Positions 13,401 to 25,700 of a stretch of 64,000 nt of DNA are shown here, in pieces (within the stretch, counting starts at the first letter, position 1; each line of letters opens with the position of its first letter). Source of the stretch: Heterobilharzia americana (taxonomy: Eukaryota > Platyhelminthes > Trematoda > Strigeidida > Schistosomatidae); contig OX104127.1 in assembly GCA_944470555.2 (NCBI GenBank), positions 31,449,661 through 31,513,660 of the forward strand. Direction: 5' to 3'. The notes under the pieces are model-generated. The model did not search any database. It was not told where the DNA came from and saw only the letters and a program-made list of their open reading frames with translations. Made by a program: the position numbers and the translations under genes.

Positions 13401-16400
13401 GATAAAATAACTTCTGCCAGATGTTTGGATGCGTTAGGATGTTTATCCACAACAGTCTCAATGTGTACGTTTAGAGCTATGCCACCAGTTCTGCTGACAA
13501 TCTTCAAAGTCCAATGCAATGTAGTATAGTCTTTTTTCAATAACCCAGGAAAGAATAAAGGGAAATAATAGAGAAGAACACGCAAGATGCAAGAGTTTAT
13601 AAGACATAAAAAAGGAGACCGACTTATACCAGATACTCTCAGCTTTTTAATGTAATAAGTTAGGCGGAAGATTCTTTTTGAAATAAGTTAGATATGAGAG
13701 GATTAGGAAAGGTTCAAAGAAAGCAGTTTACATAGGTTATTTTCACATCTGAAGTTAACTTTATAGTCTGACGTTTTGAAGAATTAATTACAAGACCATT
13801 TGCAGGGAACCATCGTCTAATAGTAGATAGGAAATCGTCCAGTTGGGAACAATCTCTTGAAGAGGAGACAAATTTGAAAACTGTTAGGTCATCACTGTAT
13901 TTGATGAAATTGATACTAGCTGAAGATGGTTAGTCATACAGAAGGAAAGAGAAAAGAGTGAGGGAGTGATGAAAATGAACATTATATTAACATAACTGCC
14001 AAAAAAGAGAATTGTTGATCAACATACTTTGTAAATCTATGAATTGTAGTACCTGTGATTTAATGTGAGCGGAATAATGTGTTCTTTCGAGGCTCAAGCG
14101 CAAGTCTCTACTTTTATTTTCTAAGCTAAAGGTTCTATCATCAAATGTCTAGAAATATTATTCATTTTTATTCGATATATTTGTCTACATATGTAATTAA
14201 AAATCGTATCCTTTGTTCCTATTCAAATGTAGACTTATGGCTGATGTAACCAGAAGCTGTGAAGAAGCCCCACTCTCTCGTAGTAGAACTACAGAGTGAA
14301 CAATCTGGGGGTTAGGCTTAGAGTACTAGTCAAAAAAAGCAACTGAACTGATGGTGTTGGAATTTTTTTTACCAATATAAGCGCTCGTGTCGTGTGTTAT
14401 GCATGCCAAACCCTCACTTTCCTCAATGATTGATGTTAACCAATATGGAATTAGGTTGTTAGAAAGCTACGGATAACAAAATTAAAATGTGTCACCAAGT
14501 AAACGAGTCCCTGACCTTTATTTTAAGTCATTTAGGCTTCCTGGTTGATATCCTGTGTATGTTAAGAATCGATGATTTGAGATTGAGTGACATGGCTCAG
14601 AATCTATTAGAATGGTGCAGTGTTCTGTGTTGCTCCATCTGGTTGACCATACAATAACCTACTGACAACCTCGTTTGATGAATATGAGTAGGCTTTTACT
14701 TGTTCTTTCTCTCTAATAACAAAATTCAGTACGTTGAATCACACTCATTTTCCGTAAATGAAGCCTATGGTAATAGTAGACAAATAATTCACTATGAATT
14801 AATGAGAAAATGATGGCTAGCACTGGAATCCAGGACGTGCGTCCTGTTCTATTTGGGACTCGTCTGATGGATGTGCTAACCTCCCACCATATGACATCCC
14901 ACTGGGACTCGAACTTGGGACCGGTCGCTTCCAACGCCAGAGCGTTATCCGCTAGACCAATGAGCCACGGTAGCCGCTTTTTTTGCGACGGGTATAGTTT
15001 TAGTGTTGTTGCTTGTATTATCCTATCGTTAATTGGAACCAATTAATCGGTCTCTATTGGCAGATGGGTGGATGCCTCGATATTGCCTGTGTTTAATTAT
15101 ATGTTAATAATGGATACATGCAGCTGATGAGTCCCAAATAGGACGAAACGCGCGTCCTGGATTCTACTGCTAGCCACTATCCATCATTAATATATAATTA
15201 AGCACAAGCAGTAGCGAAGCATCCGTGTAGGAGCTCATATACCAATGGAGACCGATCAATTCGGTCCAATCAAGGACGGGCTAATATAAGCAAGAACACA
15301 AATTTACTATATATCCTAGTTTATATGCTTATTTAAGAGTGGTATAGTCATTCAACAAGTAACAACCTTTTCCTTTGTCTTATTTATCTGTTTAAACAGG
15401 TTACATGTTCAGTTTGATTCAGATTCGCCCATTTCACATTCCAATATTCATGGTGATGTGCATTCAATAGACGATGGAATCAATATGAGTACTACCGCCA
15501 CTGCTACTGTTAATGCGAATGTGAATAATAATAATTCTGGCAATGTCAATCGTAGTAATTCATTAAATAGTAGGATAGAGAATCGTTCATCTTCTGCTAA
15601 TCGAGGTTTACAACAGTCTGTATTACGTAATTACAATGAAAGAATTGATTGTAATCATAGAGATCAGAATAATTCCTCCATAAAAAAACCTGAAATAAAT
15701 CACTGTAAACATACTAATGCTACTAATGTTAAGAACAATAATCCTAGTATACATAAACATATCACTCGGCCTATTATCGATGTACATAAATATGCTAATA
15801 ATCCTGGTCCATATGGAGAAAGAGAAGATATCTTAGTATTTATACAAAAGTTAACACCACAAGCCAATCAATTATTTGTACGTTTAGCTTCTACTGGGAA
15901 AAGGTAAGCAATTCAATTTCTTCCAAGATTTTTGTCTTTTCAATATAATATTGTTTGCAAAGAACTAGTAATCTCATTTCAGTCTTTTCTTCTGTCAGTA
16001 ATTGTGAAATACTTTTTAAATTCACATGTTTTGAACCTCCACATTTTATTGTTATAAGGTGAGTCATTACCTTTTACATCTTTTCAGAAGCCTGAGATAC
16101 CCTGGAAATCTTCAAAAATAATTATTACATGCTAAATGTTTGCGAAGAGCCAGATGAGCCAGGTTTAATTTAATTAGTGTAGTACTAAAGAGATTAGAAA
16201 CATCCTAGAAAAATGTAGAAAAATATCAAGGCAACTGAAAACATAAAAGAGGTATACCGTTCCTTCTCGAAGACGTTTTGGATCCAACAATAAACCTCTC
16301 ATCGTTTTACTGCTTCGTTCTATTTTCTAATGACCGAGTGACTCTTAAGGTCTACTCAGTTTATAACACTACAGACTTGGGAAGATGATACAATTCAATG

Positions 16401-19400
16401 AATAAACATATTTTTCAGATTGCAAAGGAATTCTAATCATGGAATTAAATCACATGGTAAAGCATAGGAAAACTGAAGAGACTAGATAGTCGTTTCATTC
16501 TTTTCTACACTCCTCTTCAGTGTTCACCTACAATTCTATGACTCATCGAGCCAATGACCACCTATCGTTGCGTCAAGCAAAACATCACCCAGGGAACCAC
16601 AGCGTCCTATTTCTATCAGTTATTGATAAACTACTATCATCATTCCATACTATCGAAGATTTCTTTTCCTCAAACCTAAATTTGTTAGGTATATCGGTTA
16701 TTAGCGATCACTAAAACTTTTGTTCTTACCCGTGTCTTGGATTTACAGACACAAAATCAACGTAGAACCTCGCACAAAGGTGCATCAGCTCAAGTTACCA
16801 TACGTCACAGTAGTACATAATGAACAGGTGGATGGAAAAGCAGTGATGTCATAGTAGAAAACGTTTTTTGAGAGAACGAGCAGTTTGAAGATAAAGATTA
16901 GTACAAATATTCGAGCTTTAGAAGATATCAAGGAGTGAATACATCTGCTCCATTGTGACCGATTTTCAGTCAAGTCACTACTAGTCCTCAGCCACTGACT
17001 CCTATCGTCACGTAGACCTCAACCAGGCACCCTGCATCTCTCAACACTCCTCAGACCTACAGCTAAAAAAAAATACTTGAACTGGTATCACCATCCCGAA
17101 CACTCTTCTAACCTAATCCACCTTCCCCTAACATAGCGCGGCGAGTCGGCGTGCGCAGTACATGTCCAAGCCATCTCAGTCGGCCAAGGTTCACAACTTC
17201 ACCAATTGCTTATCTTGCCTAAACTAGGACGAAATAGCTATCAAGTGTTATCGGGTTTTTCTTTGCCTCTACAACTCATGTATATTCGTAACCGAAATTG
17301 GTTTTAATTCAATCAATCCCTAAAAACCATCAGTTGCGTTTTCCGAATGTCTTAAAAAAATAATAAGAAGCATAACTCTTCTTGGCAATTGTGTGAAGTT
17401 CCACCTATTTACTGGTTAAACCCAACCTATTCTACCAGATGTTAAAACTTTGATTGATGAAGCAGGTTTTGAATTAGTGACTTTCTAGTTGAATGTCCAG
17501 TACCTAACTAATGAAACATGACTCTTCTGGCTTCAAGTTTTATCAGTAGAACTTTAAAAAGTATAAATATTTTAGCATAGCCCTGTCTAGCATTCCGATG
17601 TAGGTTTTGCCTTTGGGATCAAATTTTTGTTCTTCATTCATAATCAATGGGTTTGATATAAAAGTGCAATTCAGAAAGCTTATCAATCAAACTCAAGATT
17701 TATTGCTAACCTCCTTGGAAAGCTTTGAACGATTCATAAGCTGAGTATTACAATGTTACTACTAAAAATACTTGAATACGTAGTGTAGAAAACAATGAAT
17801 GATGCGGAAAGAATAAAAAATTCAACTGAAAGAATTGTTGAATAACAAGGATCATTTATCGTTGTTTTAGGTCAGAAGGTTTATGTTGATAAAATATGCA
17901 TAATTCTGAGCGATGAAAATAAATTTCTTAAATCCAGAGGCCGGTAAGACAGGATAGAAGCTATTAAATATAAAAAATCTGAAGGAAATTGAAAGGAGAA
18001 TCTATAATTACCTTAGATATATATAAACATCATAGGTCGTAAACAATCCATTTCAACCATATCCCGTTTGTATTGTATACCTGATTTGCATAAAAATGGC
18101 GTTTGTCCTCAGCCAATATTGCATATGCCTAATTCATCTAATCACACCTTGGCAACATGGCTCGTTAAAATTCTTAAGCCTATTATGTTAGACCTGTGTA
18201 AATACAGCCTTCTTGCTAAATTTGTTTTTGTTCATTGTATCAAAGAAACCACTGTAATAGGTGAGCGTATGATATCGACTAGTATTTCTTCTTTACTTAC
18301 AAATATTCTCACTAATAATATTGGATTACCGATGAGCTACTTACTAGAACTTGATATTGAGAGGTACTTTAATGTAAAGTTCAGACTTAGTGAAGTGATA
18401 TGTAGTCAAAACGTACGGAGTCGTAATTAGGTCCTTACTAGACCCTCCTGTCTAGGCTAATATCTTCATGGCAAGCCTCGAAAATGAGCCATTTAAAGAA
18501 ATAATCGTAGAACTTTATCTGTATAGAAGGTAAATAGATGATACTTTCTTTATTTTCTAGGAAACATATTCGGTTGATGAACTACTTAGATGGTCTAGGG
18601 ATTGTCACCAGTCTATTAATTTCAGTGTCGAAGAAGAGTCAAATTCGACATTTTACTTCCTGTATACGATGTTGAACAGAAGGGATAATGTTTCACTCCA
18701 ACCTAAACTAGACACTTTACTAACCTTATTCGTTAGATACTTTCCAGTAGTAAAAGAAATTTCTTTGATTCGCCGTGCTTCAGAACTCATAAAATTTTCT
18801 CAGAAAATACGATAGATGGTGAAACTGAAACTCTAAGGATAATACTACTGAATAATTTATGCTCCCGGAAAATTTATTGTCAAAGACAAATTTCACTACA
18901 ACCTATTACAGCTCCAAAGAAAATTTTACTCATGAATTCGATGTTCAAAGGGGGATCTTGCAGTTAAATTGTTGAAGAACCATCTGTCGAAATGCATCAA
19001 GAATACGTTCTATTCTGCTAGCCTGCTGTTTGTGTTCTCGAATTGTTGTTTGGTTTGATAGTGTGTGATGAGTAGGTTACCGCTTATGTTCACATATATA
19101 TGAATTCAAATGATCCTGTGAAGCTGGATAGTGTCAGCAGATCTTCCTGAAATGCTTCGCAGAAAACTATCGGTGAGCGAAGATTGACAACTTCATGTAT
19201 ATATGAACACCTAGTGGAATCAGTTAATTCATCTCCTCGAGATTCATCTTTTAAGGTAATTTACACAGCTTATTTGGACTATTCCAGAAGTCTATGTTTC
19301 CATCGCTTTTCCATAGCTAAAGCGTTAGTTATACATAATTGAACGCTGAAACTATAATTTCAAAAGTGTTTTGTAAAACCCTTTTCTATACTTTGACTTT

Positions 19401-21999
19401 AACAATGAATTTTTAATTTGTTTATTAGTTTTACTCCACTTCGTATTACTTGTTTCATTTTGATTATCATTTTGCACTTATTTGACGGCCATTGACCTTT
19501 GTTTCATTCCTCGAAATCAACTATTCTTTTTTTCGATGGCTCTAATTTTATCTCATACACGTAAACCAATCCCTCAGCCATCACCAATTGTACTATGTGC
19601 TTATTGACTGGACAACTTTCTGGCTTATCTGTCTGACTTTTTATCAAATATGGATACGCCTGTACAACTTGATAATTAAGTTGTTGAGGTGAAATATTTA
19701 TTTGTTGATCAGAAAATCTCGTCCTTATTCATGGCTATATCTCTCTAAACAATCTCTTTTGTTTTTGGGACTATCTAAGAAACTGCGGTCTTACAGACTG
19801 GTATTTTTGAAACAGGGTAATGATTGAAAGGAAAATGCGTTGAACTACAAAACCCCATTGCTGATTAAGTTCTAACTGTATTTTTTTATTCTAGGAAGAC
19901 TGATTTTCTTCTAAGCGTACTTACTCCTAGTAGAGATTCTTGAAGGTTACGAATTTATTTCAGGGTGCTGTTCATCACTGACATCAATTGAAGAACCACT
20001 GAAAACTTGGGGCACTAGACAGCTGTTTCGTTCAAGAGTAGTACTCTTCACTAATGCACATCTCACCAGGGATCGAACCCAGGACCATCAGGACTCGAGA
20101 TGAGCACACCATAATTGAGTCACTGGGTTGGGATCTAATGTCCTACATTATCCTATATTTGTCAATTCGCGATATGATGTGACCACCATCCAGTGCGATT
20201 GGGAGGGTGGTTGTCATCACGTCCAACTTGGTTGACCATACAGGTCATATCTTTTTATTAGAACTTCAGGAAATTGATCTTAAAGAATGTCACTAATGTG
20301 TACTGGACAGTGTGTGCTGTGAGACCTGAAGATCCTGGGTTCGTTTGCTGGCTAGGTCATCGGTGCGCACTACTGAGAAGTTACATATTAGGACAAAACA
20401 GCTGTGGAATGCACCTCGGTTTTTCAATGCTTTTCCGACTGATTTCTCTCTATGAGAAATATCACCTTGTAATCAATCCGTCAATTCCCATGAATCTCTA
20501 ATCTAAATTACTAATTAGTTCAGTAGTAATATATGCGAGTACGTTATTAATCAACTTGGTATTGAGAAGTAAACGATGAAAATCTTAAGGATTCATTGCT
20601 TCACTTTCAGATGAAATTTCATATCTCAATAAGTTCTGCACATAGTTTAATGCGTGATATACGCTGAGATGCTAACTATCGCTCATGTCACATCCTTTAC
20701 TATGCGAAAACGTCTCTAATCATTGATGTTTGTACAAATAGTGTGTTATGAAGAGGATTTCCACCTCTTAGAGTGTAATTCTGTTGTAAGGGTGCTTTGC
20801 TGTATGATAAAAAGCCTTCTGTCTTGTAGTTTGGGCTTATTTGTTATCGTGTAGCTAGTAATTCGTTTACATTAAACGGCCTTTCGAACCTGTAACTCAT
20901 AGGTTAGAAATCAAGTGTCTGGATGAATCACTCACAGCTCTTTTGTAGTTTTTTTTTTTTAAAATGATCTAAAAATCCATTTTGATCTGATGTTATCGCT
21001 TTTTTAATAATCGACGATTCTCAGAGTAATAATGTAGAAAACGAGAAGACTGAGACGCAGGAAGGAATGTTTATTATTGACATCTTGTACAGTAGTCACC
21101 AATATTGTACACCTTCGATTAAGACAGTCATTTGTACGATGCGTTTCATTTCCTATTCTGCTCCCATCATGATTTGCTTTTAATACGTCCACATTGTGTC
21201 TTTCGTTTCTCTGGGCAGAATCCTTACTCGTTGCTGGTAATTCTCTATAATTTCTGCTACTCTCGCAACATATACTACTTATATCCATTATGATCAGCAA
21301 CACCCACTACAATAACAGCAGAGGAATTGATCTAATCATGATAGTTTGAAAAGCATTAGTTTAAGAGGTTATTCAACGTATAATTAGTTAGTAGATGTCA
21401 TCAATGCTAGACATTCAAACGTATTTCAAGTTAATAAGCAGCATCATAATGAAACCTACAATTCCCAGAAAACTTTGTGAAACTTAGATAGGATTGCTTT
21501 ATTCAAGTTATATTTGTTTACTAACCGTCAGTTATCTTAACTTGGTTATTCAGTGACACCAGTTGAGTGTGAGGTACTCTTTTGTATGTTTTGATGGTTT
21601 TGTAAATATAATATACTGAGCTAATATACTCAGAAATTTGTATCAGCTATCCACTACCTAATTTTATGCTTATTATTTTCATATTTTCGATTCTTTGCCA
21701 ATTCTCTTCGTTAATGGTCACTAAGATATAACCCTTTATTGTCTACTGGACTAAATATACTGATATTTACAGTTTATTTATTACATAGATTGGTATTTTG
21801 TCTTTGCGTGCTGTTACTTTTATCTTTCTTTTTTTTGTAAATGATATTTAAGACTTTGTGTAATTCACTCAGTGGATAAAAGTTCAATTAGTTCATTCAC
21901 GGTACATGAACACGATGGATTCAATCGAGTTGGTGCACATCCAAGACGTTATATATTCACAGGTCATTCAAATGGTACAATTCAAGTAAGTTAATCCTC

Positions 22000-22052
<53 letters not shown>

Positions 22053-22656
22053 TCTGCAGTCTTTTGAAGCTGGCGCCACGACAGCCCACTAGTTTTCATT
22101 TCTTCCTCACATGATCTCCTCCGACGTTCAACTCGTCGTTTCCCCTTTGAATTCCACTCGAAGGCCTGGTGCGTGATGTTCTGAGTCGGCCTTCTCGATG
22201 TATGCCCAATCCATCTCCACTTTTATCTTCATATTTGTCAGGCGATAGCTTCTTGGTTGGTTCGTTGCCAGCCACAGTTCCTCCTTATTCCTGCTTATTC
22301 TTTCTGGCCATCTGATCTTCAGTATCGAGCCAGCGCAGGCAGCTGTTGATAAATTTCTGTAGTTTGTTGGAAGTGCTTTTCGTGACGCGCCAAGTTTCTG
22401 AACCATATAGTAGTACTGACATTTAAAAGGGTTTAATTTGAGATCATTTGAGACAGACCATTGGTTATTGGGACACAGGAATCTATTTAATTCAGGACAA
22501 TCTAAGTGAGAGTTGACTGGAATCCGGATCTTGTTCTTTGTACTGTGTGCAGTAGATCTCCACACTGATTTCAGACTAGTGAAAGCCTGTCTTGCTTTTC
22601 CGATCCTGGTTTTGACATCTTTGTCTGTGCCGCCTGTAGTTGAAACGATGCTGTCT

Positions 22657-22749
<93 letters not shown>

Positions 22750-25700
22750 CTTTCAGAATCGTCATTTACAACATATCGAACAGCTGACGAGTCCTAAGTA
22801 GGAAGAAACGCGCGTTTTAGATTCCACTGGTAACCATTATCCATCATTAACAAATACATTCAACACTTTATGATTATTTTTACCTCATCTAAGTTATTCG
22901 TCATTGTACATTTTGAAAACTAGACAATTTGGACCTATTTAGTACTGCATAAAGACCCACTCTGTTATCAAATGTTTAAACGTGATCAATTGTTGGTTGA
23001 ATTACCAGAAAAAAAAACTTGTATTTAGCTAAAAGAAGAAAATATATCGAATAGAATAGATTTAAATAAAGCACCAAGAAAACAAATGTTATGGGATGAT
23101 GTCACTTCATAATCTTGCTGCAATCGTATAAAAACTAACAAAGTTTACGATAATAAATCGTTCATACTGGGTGGTGATTGGAAGGTTAAATGAAAATTCG
23201 ACCCGCATCAGGATTCAAATCAGCGACCACTGGGTTTCTGGTTCAGTGCTTTTCTAAATGAACTATGAGACCTGACTGCTAATCAGATTTTTATTTCACT
23301 GCAATCACCAAAGATTTTGCCTGACTGCTATATGAACTCGTGGTTGCTGGTCTGAATCCTGCTGCAGCCTAAATTTTCATTTCTTCCTCAATCATCATCC
23401 AGTATCAATACTAGTCTCCCAAACCACGGCTATCTCACTCAGATAGTCAACATAATAATAAATTATTCTGAGGTAGTATTTGTCATGGACTGACATTAGT
23501 TGGAGAACCATTGAAAACCTGGGAGCACTGGATATCTGTTTCGTCCTAGTGCAGGACTCCTCAGGAGTATGCACCCACGACCCAGCTAGGGATCAAACTC
23601 AGGACCTTCAGGATTTATGACGAACGTGCTAACTGTTCAGCCACTGGGTGGAAGTTCATTGTTTCACAGTTTACAACTTCTGTCAGTTCACGATATACCA
23701 TGACTATCACTCACTTCAGTTAGCATCCGCTTCTCTTCCGATTGATTGACCCCACAGGTCATGGTTTCTGATTAAAACTTCTCGATATCCATCTGGAAGC
23801 CAACTGATAGAAGTCGGAAACCGTGGACTGTTGCACTCCGGCCCAATGGCTGAATGATTAAGGCATTCGTCATGAAACCTGAAGGTCGTGAGTTCGACCC
23901 CTATCTGGGTCATGGGTGCATACTGTTGAGGAGACCCATACCAAGATGAAGCAACCGTCCAGTGCTCCCAGGTTTTTAATGGTTCCCCAACTGATGTCAA
24001 TCCGTATTAAAAACTGAAATCCCCATTAATCTAAATAAATTATTCCTCCATATTTGCAGTTATATGAAGTGAAGGAAAACATTAATGTCCAATCATTTTA
24101 GTGCAGGGTAGACAAAAAGATTTACATCCTTTTTTGCTGAATAACAAATTTTATATGTGTATGACTGATCCAAAAATCTTGGACTGAAGTTATGTGAAAC
24201 AACTAAAAAACAGTCATTCCTGCTGATTTTGTTACCAGTCCTCAAGACATGTCTGTCTATAGGTGGTTAGATTTTTATGCACACTAAGTATATTCAGTTG
24301 AATCGTTTAATTTGATAGCCACTGAGGAACATGTTCATTCTGGTGGTATTGCATCATTCTGTTACTTCAGGTGAACTTGTGAAGTAGAGTTAACTGAATT
24401 CCGCTCTTTAGTTGTTGACACTTGGAAAGTAAATGTCTTTGAAGTTAAATAAAGAAGAGCAGTGCAGAAAGTACGTTTGTTAGCCGACTGAGGGTGTTTA
24501 GCCGTCATTTCCGTAACCTTGTCACCTTTGAATTGTAGGTTGATGAATATCTGTTTCTTTGTTACTATAAGTGTCTTCTCAACAACATAGAGTAAGTAAT
24601 AAGTCAAGTTTTCTGGGCATTTTAATCATCAGCCGAAATAATCGACCTATCAAAAAGATCCATAATCCGTAAAGAAAAAAGACATAAAATGGACAATATC
24701 TTCATTTCAGTAGCCTTGTTCCTATTCAGTATAAAAGTTCTTTGACTAAGTATCTTTTCTCAAGAGGTCGTAGAATATGTACCAGTAGGACCATTGAATG
24801 ATGAAACACAAGATACACATTTTGTTTTAAAAGCCAATGATTATCCGAAAAAATTTATTGTATATCATAGTAAAAACCAACTACTACTAATAAATAATGT
24901 AGCTAAATGTGTATGGCAGGGGTTGAATAGGATAAATCCAGGTCGGTACAATGTCCGAAATTACGAAGATGATAACGACAATATATGCATAATAGTAACG
25001 ATACACCACTTCTTTAAGCTTTCAGAGTCGGTATGTTTTATTTGTCCTTGTGGTGATTAACAAAAAAACTGAGGACAACAGGCTTTGTAGAAATCTTTGA
25101 ATAATCTTTCTATTCATCACAGATTGAACTATTCAGAATACTGCATTGTTTGCATTGTTTTCAATAATAATGTATTCATTCCCAATCCCCATATCTGTCA
25201 CACAAGTGAAGATGATGATTTTTCTTTAACCCATTCAGTCGGTGGTTTAATCATCTTGGTATACTTTTTAAAATGACTGCAGAACCATCAAAGAATATCA
25301 GGTATCAACTAGGTGTCATATTGATATTGTCCCTTGGGTTCCTAGTGGAACGTAGAGCTTCAGTTGCACGTCACCATTTCACTCTCTTCTCTCTTTTTTT
25401 TCAACCTGACTCCACCACTGTCCAGAAGCTTTCATTTCTATCTTACACGATCTCCTCCATGTCACCATCGCCCCAATTCGTTTCCTCTTTAGATTTCACT
25501 CGAGGGCCTGGCGAGTGATGTGCCCAATCAGTCTTCTCAGTGTATGCCCAATTCAATCCATCTCCACTTTCTTCTGCGTATTTGTTCGGTGATGGGTTCT
25601 TGGTTGGTTTGTTGCCAGCCAGACAGCCAGAGTTCCTTGTTGCTCATTCTTATTATTCTGGCTATCTGATCTCCATCTTCAGTATCGAGTGGGCGTAGGG

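Larger units (their letters stand above)
7388..15399. other. Large intron (about 8.0 kb) of the KCTD3-like gene, mostly retroelements
   Basis: Bounded by GTAATG at 7388 and AAACAG at 15394-15399. It carries two family B copies, a family B 3' tail, a Penelope-like RT fragment, several SINEs, a CR1-like fragment and the best hammerhead motif. The stretches 7831-8284, 8771-9029, 12051-12580 and 13961-14805 hold nothing recognised, apart from a possible family B trace near 14560-14640. Confidence 0.75.

Noticed and set aside
14895..14990. tRNA gene on the minus strand
   Set aside because: A and B boxes are present but the 3' half does not pair as an acceptor stem, and it continues into a hammerhead SINE tail. 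It is a SINE head.
12925..24005. CRISPR-like array because of many similar short repeats
   Set aside because: The repeats are long, unevenly spaced, in both orientations and SINE-like; the DNA is eukaryotic.
24794..25060. Additional KCTD3-like exon
   Set aside because: Exons 21853-21985 and 28085-28196 join in phase 0 and reconstruct the continuous conserved [11 protein letters not shown] block, leaving no place for it.
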